A DNA stretch of 64,000 nt from Helicobacter sp. NHP19-003 (lineage in GTDB: Bacteria; Campylobacterota; Campylobacteria; Campylobacterales; Helicobacteraceae): contig NZ_AP024814.1 of the NCBI RefSeq assembly GCF_019703305.1, positions 1,116,001 to 1,180,000 of the forward strand. Direction: 5' to 3'. Positions 48,575 through 57,844 of this stretch are shown in pieces. The position numbers were made by a program, and so were the translations under genes. Every line of letters begins with the position of its first letter. The first letter of the stretch is position 1. Below the pieces are notes generated by a model. It was not told the DNA's origin, did not search any database, and saw nothing but the letters and a program-made list of their open reading frames with translations.

Positions 48575-48611
48575 GCGTATCCTTTCATGAGGTTTAAAAC
48601 AGGCATCTCTC

Positions 48612-48619
48612 AATATAAT
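48612..48619. promoter_or_regulatory. Overlapping divergent -10 elements
   Basis: Plus strand TATAAT at 48614-48619 lies 21 nt before the ATG at 48640. On the minus strand the same bases read TATATT (48617-48612), about 38 nt before the ATG at 48574. RNA polymerase could hardly use both at once. Confidence 0.5.
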
Positions 48620-48680
48620 TTGAGGGTGCGCAATTTTAGATGAAATGGACTTATTTTCACCTTAAATTTTGGGTTGCAAT

Positions 48681-48696
48681 CTCTCTCTCTCTCTCT
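48681..48696 (+). repeat. (CT)8 phase-variation tract
   Basis: Sixteen bases of CT within the signal-peptide codons of the right small gene. Loss of one unit or gain of two gives an open gene; eight units leave it closed. Confidence 0.92.
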
Positions 48697-48703
48697 GTTT
48701 CTT

Positions 48704-48779
48704 TGCTGAAAACTCTGGATTCTACGGAAGTGTGGGATTCCAATATTCGAACATGACAAGAGCAGAGAGCAGTAATGGG
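48704..48779 (+). repeat. 76-bp inverted identity, right copy
   Basis: Mirror of 48413-48488. It starts just after the CT tract and ends within the SSNG codons. Confidence 0.85.
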
Positions 48780-48984
48780 AATGTAGCAGGACAATTAGGA
48801 GATAGCAATATCCCTAATCCCTTCCTCATGAACGGCCAGCCCAATAGCTTAGGCGCGAATGCCAATAGCTTGCCTAGCCAATCTACGGTGAATGCCAAAG
48901 ACCACCTCGCAAACAGTGTGAATGTTGATGGTCTCCCTAAACCTTAAAACTCCACTTTTTACATAATATTCATAAAGGACATCC

Positions 48985-51900
48985 ATGGACAAATCTAGAT
49001 TCAAGCATGGGAGTTATCTCCTAGGTACACCTGGTCGCACGGTGCGGACTCCACTCCTTAAGACCATCAAAACCCTTAGTTTGGCCATAGCGGGTTGTTT
49101 GAGCCTCTCACCTCTAGATGCGACAGAGGTCGAGGTCCAAAACATGATCAACTCCGTGAGTGGCATTCTAGGGGGCACCTACACCACCCCCGGGGGCACC
49201 GCTGGTATTTATGGCCTCACATCTGCTACAAGCACGAGTGTTAGCGATATCCAAACCTCTCCTTTCATCGGCAGCTCTGGTGTAATCAACGACCCCCAAA
49301 TCACTCAATACAACCTCTATGGAGCTGGCGGGCTTTTTGGCCAAATTTCTAGCTCCACAGGCTATGATTTCTTGGGCAACTACGCCAATATCTACCCCAC
49401 CGCACAAGGGGTCTTTAACATCAACTCCCTTTTAGGGGAGCTAGGCTCTAGCGCGCGTTATGCCTATAACTACCGCACCACCTTTAGCGGGGTGGCCGCC
49501 GATCACAACATCGGTAATATCCAAAGCGGCAACACCAGCACGGTCACCAACACCGCCAATGTGGCTAATCCTTACTTTAGTGTCAATGGCTCCACTGGAG
49601 CGGTTACGGGGAATTTGAACAGCAGTTTGATTGCCAGCGGGAAAGTCCCCGCTTTGGCAGACAGCACGCTCACCAATTTATACACCAATATCAAAACCCT
49701 CACCAACCAGCTCAATATCAACACCCAGAGCAACACGCTTAACATGTCGCCCTCCGTGATCAATGCGTTTAACACCACCATTAGCTCCACAGGGAGTGCT
49801 TTCTTAAACGCGCTCGCTCCGACCAGCACCTCCAGCCTTAGCAGCGATTTAAACACACTCAATAGCCTGCTCTTTGCCGCTCCTGACAGCGCGGCTGCCA
49901 ACAAGGCCATTTTAACCTCTGCAGGTTCGGGTGCGGAACAATACGCCTACACCCATGGCAGTCTACAAGCCTTGGGCAATTTAAACACGATCAACTCTCT
50001 AGTGGGTGGGCTTGTCAGCACAACGACAACCGGTGGCACCACAACCTACAGCCTCAACACCAACTACACGAACGCCTCTTTGGCTTTGGCGCAAAATGTA
50101 GGCAATGTCAATTCCACTCCCATGTCGGTGATCCAAGGGATCAACTACATCGCCAACAACACCCTCAACAGCTCCTCTCTGTCTGCGGTGATCACAGAGC
50201 TAGAAAAGCTCTACCCTAGCAATGGCTCGCTTGTCCCCACAGAGGCGCAAATCTTAAGCGGTTTAGGCAGCACCTTAGTCGATCCTGCCAATGCGAACGC
50301 GGTCTTCACGGCGTGGAAAGACATCATGGGGGCTCAAGTGAATGTGAAGGGCACGCCCACTTCTGTTCTAGCCGTTTTGCAAACCGCCTTTAACAGCACG
50401 AGCAACGCCACTGTGTTTAGCGATGTGTTGCAACTCAACCAAGCGGTTGCAGGTCTTCAAGCGAGTTACAACACTCTAAACAGCAACCTCGCTAGCAGTG
50501 CCAACACGAGTTTGGCAAATATCTTTAACAACTTTGCGACCGGTACTGCCATCAGCGCGCCTTCGACCGCCTTCTTAAAAACTCTAGAGAGTGCTTTTGG
50601 GAGCAGTGGGGCTTATGCGGGCTTGCAAAGCGCGCTTGGGAGTTTAGACAAACTTGTCAACACCAATGTCTTCACCTCTAATAACACCCAGCCGGTGGCT
50701 AGCTCCCAAACCGCAAACAACTACCCCAATACCAGCACGCCGGGCAACCAAACCACCTATCCGGGTACAGCCATTGCGCACCCTACAAGCGTCAATTCTT
50801 CATGGTCTACACAGAGTGTCAACAACAATGCGGCCTACAACGCCGCGTTTGACATTGCTTTGGGTCGGCTCCTTGCTGGATCGCTCAACTACAGCTCTTT
50901 AACCACCTCTTTAGAGGGGATGCTTAGCAATAGCTCGGCTGTGGGTAACCAGCAAGCCCTGCTCAACAGCATCACCAGCACCGGCATTGCCAACGCGGTT
51001 TCTAACATCGCCTACAATTACGGGACAGGCGATCCCAACAATCTTATAAATAGTCAAGCCCAAACCTTAAACCAGTTGCAGGCGATCACTTACTCTGAAA
51101 GCCTCTTGAACGCCTATGTGAACGCCATCACAGGCCCGCAGATGAGCGGTAACCAGCTCAACCAAGCCGCGGCGCTCTCTTATTTAGATCAAGCCTTGAG
51201 CGCGCCGGCTACTCAGGGCGGGCTCATTGCCACCACTCTCGCTAGCGTTCAGGGCAATTTGAACAACGCGATCAACACCGTGCCCCTAAACACCAGCACT
51301 ATGGACAATCTCTTGGTGCAATCCGGGATTTATAGTGCAGGCAGTACGAACTTCCTTAATGGCGTGGTGGCTTCAGGCTCTAGCACCCTAGAGGGGTTGC
51401 TCAGTGATTGGAACAGCGTTCAAAGCAACTTTGCTGCCAGTGTCAATTTAGGAGCAGGAGGGAGCACTGCAAGTACAGCTTTTGATGGTTTATTTGGTGG
51501 CAGGGGCAGTGTTTCTGGGATGGTTGCCAACATTGCGACTTTCCTGAATGCCGCTGAAACGGCCTTAGCCAACGGCACTCTGAGCTTTGCAGCTTCTGTG
51601 AACACCGCTGTGCCTTATGTCCCTGACGGTGCGCCGGCGGGTACGACCCTAGAACAAGCCCGCTTGGCCTATGTGATCGCCCAAACAATCGCAACCCCTG
51701 CTAACATTAACACTTATTTTAGCGCAGGGCAATGGGCTACATTTGCACCTACCGGCTCTCCTCAACAGATCGCAGAAGATGCGTTGGTGCAGAATGCTTC
51801 GACCGCCGGCTCTCTTGCGTGGTATAACACCCAGCTGGCAACTAGCATTGGCACTGCTACTACAGGCGATATTTTGCAACTCGTCAACAATGTGGTGAAT

Positions 51901-54900
51901 GTGATGAGCAATGTTGGACACATCCAAGACACCATCGCTAATAACTCTAATTTGACCAATTTTATCCAAGCTGCAAACAGCGCTAATACCCAGTCTTTTC
52001 TCCACAATCTCGACATTGTGGCGACCACCGAATCCAAAGACTTCGCAAGCGCGGCTGCCTCTAATATCAGCACGGCTTTAAGCGCCCTTCAGAGCAAAAT
52101 GAGCACCATTGAGGGCCAGCTCAAAACTTGGGATAGCGTCAAACCCGGCATGACTCCGGGAGCGCCCACTTTGAATTTACCCTTAGCCTCTATGCTTAAC
52201 AATGCGAGCAGCACAACCAGCGGACAAAATCTAGGCTATGCCAGCGCGAGTGTCAACACGATGCAACAAAGCCTAGCAGGGGTGTGGGGCACACTCAACA
52301 ACGCCAGCTCTCTAACCACCTCTAACCTCAATGCGGCTTACTCCCAAGTGAGCACTTTAGGGGCCAGCATGGCCAAGCTTTATGAGAGCAATTCGACTTT
52401 CTTTACCGATGCGAATCTCAACAGCACGGCGGCGAGTGGTTTGCAAGGTGGGGTTGTCATCGGCATGGGAGATGGCACGACCAGCGCGTATTTTACCAAT
52501 TTGACCAATCTTTACACCATCACAAACCTCATTGGATCGGTGGTTAATGGGGCTAATAACGCCACAAGCACCAATTACGCAACCGTGTTTAACCCCACTG
52601 ATGGGGCTAGTTTGGTGAGCAATATTGCCACCCAAACAGCTTCATTGACCACAAACCTCAGTTCTAGCGCAGACAATGAGCAGTTGGCGCAGGTGTTGCT
52701 CAATGCGAGCAGTTACTCTGGTAGCTTTAACGCCAGTCCCAGCAGTTATGCCCCGCTGGCTCAAGCCCTCAATAATGCAGGCATCGGCGCAACAACTTAC
52801 ACAAATAGCAACGCACAAACCATTTGGACCGCGTGGCAAAATTTAGTGGGCGCAAATGGCAAAAGCGGCTATCTAGGCACACTCAATGGTGCGCTTAAAA
52901 CCAGCCAATCTTTGAGCACGGCTTCAGGTGTCGCCCAGCTCATCACCGATGCGGCCAATTTGCAAAGCGCTAACACCGCCCTTACTGCTAAAGTTACCTC
53001 TGCATCTGGGGGGACTCTAACCATCAACAATCTCAACGGGGTGCAGTTTGCTAACGCCGTGAATGCGGCGAATAATTTAGGGGCTTTGCTCCAAAATTTG
53101 AGCACCACGAGCACGGCTTACTTGTCCGATCCGACAAATGCGAGTGTGGTCAATGCCGTAACCAATGTGATGGCTCTCATCAATGCGCTAGACAGCTATA
53201 ACCACAACTTGGGGCTCTTGACCTCTTTGACCGGTAGCACGAATGCCAACACCATCGCCCAAGATGTGGTGGGCTATATCCAAGGCAATGCTTCCCTAGA
53301 CAATTTGACCAAATCCGGCTTGCAAAGCGAGTTAGAAGAACTGCAAAATCTCTCCAACCGTTTAACCTATTTGCAGGGCTTGCAACAACGGGTTCAAGAT
53401 GCGATGCAAAACAACCCTTACGCTTTGGTGATGCAAAAAAATGCGGTGCTCACAAGCGCAAGTTACCAAGGGGCCGCAGCCAATTTGTTTAGCGTGCTCA
53501 ATTCTGATGGCAGCGGGCTTTTGAACAAATCCGTGGCTGCACAATACGCCACTTACAGCAGTTCTGATTACAGCTTGAATGGCAATGGGACGAATTTAAG
53601 TGGTCTATCTAGTGCGATCAACACAGATGCGACCAATATCGATAACTGGAACAAGACCATCAACAATCTCATCGGCAGCTCTAGCCTTTTAAATAGCGCC
53701 GCACAAAGCAACCCGGTTGCCGTCGCCAATGCGAGCGCTTATTTAAACACTGTGTCAAGCTCCATCTACAATGTTGTGGGGTATTTAAACGGCACTGCCA
53801 GCGCTAACCAAACCGCCGTAGCTTCTGTCAGCGGGGATTACAGTGCTGTCAACAGCATTCTCACAAGCCCAACGGCTGCGATTGCTAAAACAGACTTTCA
53901 GGGTTCTTTGAGCGCGCTTAATCCCACGACGCTATGGGATATAACGAGCGGCAACACAACAGTCCTTCAGGGCATGCAAGCGGTGCAGTGGCTCCAGGGG
54001 GCGATCAAGGGAGGCTTGGCCAATAGTGTGGCTAGCAACACAGCAACTTCAGGTCCTTATGTTGGGGGCTATGCGGCTATGACCGGCTTATTGAGCACCG
54101 CTTCTACGGGGATCGATGCTCTTGTAAATGGAGTGATGACTAATGCTGGTGTAACTGGCTATTCTTCAGGGATTACGGGGTCTGGCACAGTAGATGGCTC
54201 TAGCCAAACCGCTGTGAGTGTGATAAGCCGACTCGTGTCTGCCCTAGAAACCAATAACTTTGGAACTTACATCAATGGGAGCTCTCCGACCACATTCCCA
54301 TCTGCTCATAACGCAGCTTTGCTTGAAAATCTCAAAACGGCTCTCACGCCCATTGTGGGCCCAGTGCAAGCGGCTACACTCGCAACTTCTGACACAAGCA
54401 TCCAGCCCTTGCTCACAGCGATCAATGCGCTCATCAAGCCAGACAGTAGCTTTAACACCCTAAACTCTGAACTCAACGGAGGGGTTGTGGTGGGCACAAC
54501 GAGCGCCTCTTCGATTGCAAGCAGCATCAGCGCGGCTCTCAATAGCGCGCTCACCTTTAGCAACCAAACCACCGCCGCCGCCGCCGCGTTAACAGCTGGG
54601 CTTTTAGGTTCGACTGGTGCAAATGGTACCCTCACCTCTGCGCAAATCAATGAGATGGTGGGCGTGGTCGATAGCCTCAATGCGATCTTTAATCCCACCA
54701 ACATCACCGATCCGAGCGCCTCTAGCGGAGTGGGGACTTTAAATGCCGATCAGGCTTTGGTGCAGTTTGTCAAGGACGGCTCTAATACCCTATTGACCGG
54801 CACCGTGCCTACTGGTGGCACTGCGCCCACAACTTTAGCAGAAGCGATGGCTGTGGCCCTAGGCGTGAGTGGCGGTACAACTATCAATGCTTCTACTTTT

Positions 54901-56592
54901 AGCACCTACACGCCTCAACAATTAGCCGCGGCGGCCACAACCGTGCTTTCCAACGCCGCAGCTCTTAACGCCACAGAGCAAAACAACCTCATTAACTTTG
55001 CGCTCAAACAAGTGGTGGCAGACATGGGCAAATACGACAGCGCCCTTGGCTCTCTCACGCCGCTTTTAACGAGCGCGGCTGGCTCTGCTACAGGTCTTGG
55101 TAATTTGCTCAGCCAAGTAGCGGCCAACGCCACAGGGGTTAAAAACATCGCTAACATGCTAAACCCCAGCAATGATCAGAGCAATCAAGGCACTGCGATT
55201 AAAGAAAAAAATGGCATGCTCTCTAGCGCAAATGTCGCCCAAATCCAAAATCTCATCAACGCCATGACGGCAGAGACAGGACGGGTAACCACCTTAGATG
55301 GGCTCATTGATAAAACCGGCTACTTAGGGCAGTTGCTCAACCAAGTTTCTAGCAATAGTGCTGCAGAGACAGCCGCCCTTAGTAAGCTAGGCACCCAGAG
55401 CGTTTACACTGCCACACAAATCCAAGATGCCATTGCCAATTATAAATCAGCGGTCAATGGAGGTAGTGCCAATGGGGATAAAGGGCTCATCCAAGCACAA
55501 GTGGCCTTGATTTTGGCTAACCCACAAAACAGCGCGGCGGCTCTGCTTTCTAATTTGGCTAACTCTAACAGCACCACTAGTCTGGCCAATACCCTAAGTG
55601 TGCTCAACCAACAGGTGACCGGTGCACTCAACACACAAATAGGCGATGTTGTGGGGGCATTGCAGACCATGTTTGGGGATTTAGCGACCAAAACAAGCAT
55701 CAATCCAGCAACGGTCAACACCGAGATCAATAATTTAATCAGCACCCTAGATCAGCTACAAGGCCAGGTGTTGAATGCGCTTGCAGGGGCAACCACCACC
55801 ATCACACCTAGCCAGCCTCAAGCACTCTTTGCCAAAGGGGGTGCAAGTGTAGAGGGTGTGCAAGCATCTTATAAACCAGAGGCCTTGCAACTAGATGTCA
55901 GCACAACCAGTGCCACACCCACAACCCTTAAAAGTATTTTAAGCAAGGTCAACGACTCTATCGCCCAGCTCACGGCCTTAAAACAGCGCTTATTGCAACG
56001 CAGTCCGCAGTATGCAGCTTATCTCAACCGGACTTATGCCGCCTCCCACGCACCTATGCAGACCATGAACTCCAATGGCAACATGTACGGCATCGATGTG
56101 CAGTTTGGGTATAAACAATTCTTTGGCAAAAAGAAACGCTGGGGCTTGCGCTATTATGCGAACTTCAGTTACCAACACGGCACATTCATGGTCAGCGATG
56201 CGAGCGATTTGGACAACTTCACCTATGGTGCGGGTGTGGACGCGCTCTACAACTTCTATGAAAGCAAAGACAGCAAATACACCACCGGTCTCTTCGCTGG
56301 TTTGATGCTGGAGGGTTCTAGCTGGGGTGTGAAAGGCCAAAGTTACTACACCAACTTGATGAACTACTACAATGCGCACGGCGGCCATGCGGTCATGAAC
56401 ACCAGCTATTTCCAAATCCCCTTGAATTTGGGCTTTAGGACAAATGTCAACAAGCACAACGGCTTTGAAATCGGCTTGAGAATCCCCCTTGCGGTGAACT
56501 ACTACTTCAAGGGAGAATTGGACGGCTCGAAACTAGACATCGCGTACAAACGCAATGTGTCTGTGTTCTTCAACTATGTTTACAACTTCTAA
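48985..56592 (+). CDS. Giant Hop-like outer membrane protein, right unit
   Basis: An intact protein of 2,535 residues. Signal peptide KTIKTLSLAIAGCLSLSPLDA is followed by NMINSVSGILGGTYTTPGG, then a very long Asn/Ser/Thr/Ala-rich passenger with mostly helical, repeat-like blocks (e.g. RLTYLQGLQQRVQDAMQNNP, shared with the left protein). The C-terminal ~165 residues form seven beta strands from YGIDVQFGYKQFFG to FFNYVYNF and are identical to the left protein. Usual Hop proteins are 400-1,300 residues, so this is far larger. The N-terminal GFYxSxGxQ strand of Hop proteins is missing here and is found in the small gene upstream. ATG at 48985 follows AAAGGA. Adhesin function is inferred. Confidence 0.85.
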   Translation: MDKSRFKHGSYLLGTPGRTVRTPLLKTIKTLSLAIAGCLSLSPLDATEVEVQNMINSVSGILGGTYTTPGGTAGIYGLTSATSTSVSDIQTSPFIGSSGVINDPQITQYNLYGAGGLFGQISSSTGYDFLGNYANIYPTAQGVFNINSLLGELGSSARYAYNYRTTFSGVAADHNIGNIQSGNTSTVTNTANVANPYFSVNGSTGAVTGNLNSSLIASGKVPALADSTLTNLYTNIKTLTNQLNINTQSNTLNMSPSVINAFNTTISSTGSAFLNALAPTSTSSLSSDLNTLNSLLFAAPDSAAANKAILTSAGSGAEQYAYTHGSLQALGNLNTINSLVGGLVSTTTTGGTTTYSLNTNYTNASLALAQNVGNVNSTPMSVIQGINYIANNTLNSSSLSAVITELEKLYPSNGSLVPTEAQILSGLGSTLVDPANANAVFTAWKDIMGAQVNVKGTPTSVLAVLQTAFNSTSNATVFSDVLQLNQAVAGLQASYNTLNSNLASSANTSLANIFNNFATGTAISAPSTAFLKTLESAFGSSGAYAGLQSALGSLDKLVNTNVFTSNNTQPVASSQTANNYPNTSTPGNQTTYPGTAIAHPTSVNSSWSTQSVNNNAAYNAAFDIALGRLLAGSLNYSSLTTSLEGMLSNSSAVGNQQALLNSITSTGIANAVSNIAYNYGTGDPNNLINSQAQTLNQLQAITYSESLLNAYVNAITGPQMSGNQLNQAAALSYLDQALSAPATQGGLIATTLASVQGNLNNAINTVPLNTSTMDNLLVQSGIYSAGSTNFLNGVVASGSSTLEGLLSDWNSVQSNFAASVNLGAGGSTASTAFDGLFGGRGSVSGMVANIATFLNAAETALANGTLSFAASVNTAVPYVPDGAPAGTTLEQARLAYVIAQTIATPANINTYFSAGQWATFAPTGSPQQIAEDALVQNASTAGSLAWYNTQLATSIGTATTGDILQLVNNVVNVMSNVGHIQDTIANNSNLTNFIQAANSANTQSFLHNLDIVATTESKDFASAAASNISTALSALQSKMSTIEGQLKTWDSVKPGMTPGAPTLNLPLASMLNNASSTTSGQNLGYASASVNTMQQSLAGVWGTLNNASSLTTSNLNAAYSQVSTLGASMAKLYESNSTFFTDANLNSTAASGLQGGVVIGMGDGTTSAYFTNLTNLYTITNLIGSVVNGANNATSTNYATVFNPTDGASLVSNIATQTASLTTNLSSSADNEQLAQVLLNASSYSGSFNASPSSYAPLAQALNNAGIGATTYTNSNAQTIWTAWQNLVGANGKSGYLGTLNGALKTSQSLSTASGVAQLITDAANLQSANTALTAKVTSASGGTLTINNLNGVQFANAVNAANNLGALLQNLSTTSTAYLSDPTNASVVNAVTNVMALINALDSYNHNLGLLTSLTGSTNANTIAQDVVGYIQGNASLDNLTKSGLQSELEELQNLSNRLTYLQGLQQRVQDAMQNNPYALVMQKNAVLTSASYQGAAANLFSVLNSDGSGLLNKSVAAQYATYSSSDYSLNGNGTNLSGLSSAINTDATNIDNWNKTINNLIGSSSLLNSAAQSNPVAVANASAYLNTVSSSIYNVVGYLNGTASANQTAVASVSGDYSAVNSILTSPTAAIAKTDFQGSLSALNPTTLWDITSGNTTVLQGMQAVQWLQGAIKGGLANSVASNTATSGPYVGGYAAMTGLLSTASTGIDALVNGVMTNAGVTGYSSGITGSGTVDGSSQTAVSVISRLVSALETNNFGTYINGSSPTTFPSAHNAALLENLKTALTPIVGPVQAATLATSDTSIQPLLTAINALIKPDSSFNTLNSELNGGVVVGTTSASSIASSISAALNSALTFSNQTTAAAAALTAGLLGSTGANGTLTSAQINEMVGVVDSLNAIFNPTNITDPSASSGVGTLNADQALVQFVKDGSNTLLTGTVPTGGTAPTTLAEAMAVALGVSGGTTINASTFSTYTPQQLAAAATTVLSNAAALNATEQNNLINFALKQVVADMGKYDSALGSLTPLLTSAAGSATGLGNLLSQVAANATGVKNIANMLNPSNDQSNQGTAIKEKNGMLSSANVAQIQNLINAMTAETGRVTTLDGLIDKTGYLGQLLNQVSSNSAAETAALSKLGTQSVYTATQIQDAIANYKSAVNGGSANGDKGLIQAQVALILANPQNSAAALLSNLANSNSTTSLANTLSVLNQQVTGALNTQIGDVVGALQTMFGDLATKTSINPATVNTEINNLISTLDQLQGQVLNALAGATTTITPSQPQALFAKGGASVEGVQASYKPEALQLDVSTTSATPTTLKSILSKVNDSIAQLTALKQRLLQRSPQYAAYLNRTYAASHAPMQTMNSNGNMYGIDVQFGYKQFFGKKKRWGLRYYANFSYQHGTFMVSDASDLDNFTYGAGVDALYNFYESKDSKYTTGLFAGLMLEGSSWGVKGQSYYTNLMNYYNAHGGHAVMNTSYFQIPLNLGFRTNVNKHNGFEIGLRIPLAVNYYFKGELDGSKLDIAYKRNVSVFFNYVYNF

Positions 56593-56641
56593 GCTTTGAG
56601 AGGTTGTTAGGTCTTTAGAGAGGGGGTAGCCCCTGCCCTTT

Positions 56642-56651
56642 GGGGGGGGGG
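56642..56651. repeat. G10 homopolymer (right arm)
   Basis: Ten G between the giant gene and the Sel1 gene, 91 nt before the Sel1 ATG; same length as in the left arm. Confidence 0.8.
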
Positions 56652-56741
56652 TTTCTTTCTCCTTTGCTTGTTTCCCTTCCCTTTTTAAAAGCTGTCGGCT
56701 TGCTTGAAGCCAAAGCGCTATCGACTTTTTTAGGAGAGAAA

Positions 56742-57272
56742 ATGACGGACTCACTAAGGGGTGCATGCCCGGCCATGTTGTTGGTTTTGTTGTGCTGGGG
56801 TGTGGCGCATGCAGACGGAGGGGCGAATCGGTATTTCAATCTAGGTGCAGATGCTTACCAAAGTGGAGATTATGCGCAAGCCGTGCAATATTACCAAAAG
56901 GCTGCCCAAATGGGGAGCGCAGACGCTTGCAATAATTTAGGGGGGCTGTATAAAAATGGACAGGGCGTTGCCAAAGACTACCTGAAAGCCATCCAATACT
57001 TCCAAAAGGCCGCCAAAATGGGAGTTGCGGACGCTTTTTACAATTTGGGGGTGATGTATGAAAATGGTGAGGGCGTTGTCAAAGACTATGCGCAGGCCAT
57101 CTGGCACTACCAAAAGGCCGCCCAAAAGGGAGATGCAGATGGTTATTACGGCTTGGGTATGATGTATTGGAGGGGCGAAGGTGTCAAAAAGGATAAAGAA
57201 ATGGCGCGGCATTATTACCAAAAGGCGTGCAATTTAGGCCACAAACTCAGCTGCAAGAAAGCGAGGAAGTGA
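56742..57272 (+). CDS. Secreted Sel1-repeat protein (right copy)
   Basis: Identical to the left-arm gene (39755-40285): 176 residues, signal peptide ending GVAHA, four to five Sel1-like repeats, ending KLSCKKARK. ATG at 56742 follows TAGGAGAG. It lies 149 nt after the right giant gene, in the same direction, with the G10 tract in between, so read-through or a G10-tuned promoter could drive it. Confidence 0.87.
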   Translation: MTDSLRGACPAMLLVLLCWGVAHADGGANRYFNLGADAYQSGDYAQAVQYYQKAAQMGSADACNNLGGLYKNGQGVAKDYLKAIQYFQKAAKMGVADAFYNLGVMYENGEGVVKDYAQAIWHYQKAAQKGDADGYYGLGMMYWRGEGVKKDKEMARHYYQKACNLGHKLSCKKARK

Positions 57273-57792
57273 TCGCTTGCGTGGACGCTTGGGGGTGCTC
57301 CAGCGCTCTGGGCTTGCCCTGCAAGACAACACAGCCCCTCATTAACAGACACCTTCAAAGGCCAGCTTCTGCCCTCATCTTGGCCACAAGAAAGCAAGAC
57401 GGCGTGCAAAGCCCCCCTTGAAGGCAGTCAACCCCCTCCACTCTTGTTGCTTCTAGCGTTCTTACAGACCTCCCAAATCCCATGAATCGTTGTCAAATGC
57501 TGCAAAGCAAGAATTTCTGCGGTGTTCTTGATTCCTCCATCCCCGCCCCGCTCTTGGTTTTTGTAAGGCAAGCAAAGCTTGCAGCTTTTCACGCGGGTCA
57601 TTTACAGACTGATTGGCAACATCGGCCATGCTGTATTCCTGTTTCAACCATGCGCGTTGCTATGCAGAGCCGTCATGTCTGCAGGCGTTTAATCTGGCGG
57701 GCGAGCGTTTTGCGCTCGTTCCCACTAAAGGCGATGCCCATTTTGGCAAAACTTCGGGCTCTTAGGGGAAGAATGGTTTGATGAGGGGTTAT
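57273..57792. other. Gene-poor stretch of the right repeat arm
   Basis: Mirror of 39235-39754; the same decayed coding remnant (minus strand, QRAWLKQEYSMADVANQ) and no intact gene. Just outside, CCCCCA (57812-57817) and TGGGGG (57829-57834) could form a hairpin near the end of the next minus-strand gene. Confidence 0.5.
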
Positions 57793-57844
57793 TTATCTTG
57801 TTGTTTCTAGCCCCCCACATCCAACGCATGGGGGAAGCCAACCC

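Larger units (their letters stand above)
48640..48947 (+). pseudogene. Small secreted protein with Hop N-terminal strand, phase-variable, OFF as read (right unit)
   Basis: From ATG at 48640 the frame reads MKWTYFHLKFWVAISLSLSV, runs through (CT)8 and stops at 48756. The Hop-type sequence AENSGFYGSVGFQYSNMTRA follows in another frame that is open to 48947. With 7 or 10 CT units the two join; at 7 the product is about 101 residues with a good signal peptide ending LCFFA, cut before ENSGFY. This design (CT repeat in the signal sequence) is the one known for H. pylori hopH/oipA and hopZ. The protein would be the counterpart of 48248-48574. The giant gene starts 37 nt downstream. Confidence 0.8.
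56039..57792. repeat. Right arm of the 1,754-bp inverted repeat
   Basis: Mirror of 39235-40988 (coordinates add to 97027). It holds the last ~185 codons of the right giant gene, G10 tract, Sel1 gene and the same gene-poor stretch. Similarity ends where the giant proteins diverge (before ASHAPMQTM) and at 57792. Confidence 0.93.

Noticed and set aside
40435-56592. Giant proteins as VacA-like type V autotransporters
   Set aside because: The C-terminal ~165 residues with seven strands and VYNF end match Hop/Hor barrels, not the ~300-residue autotransporter barrel.
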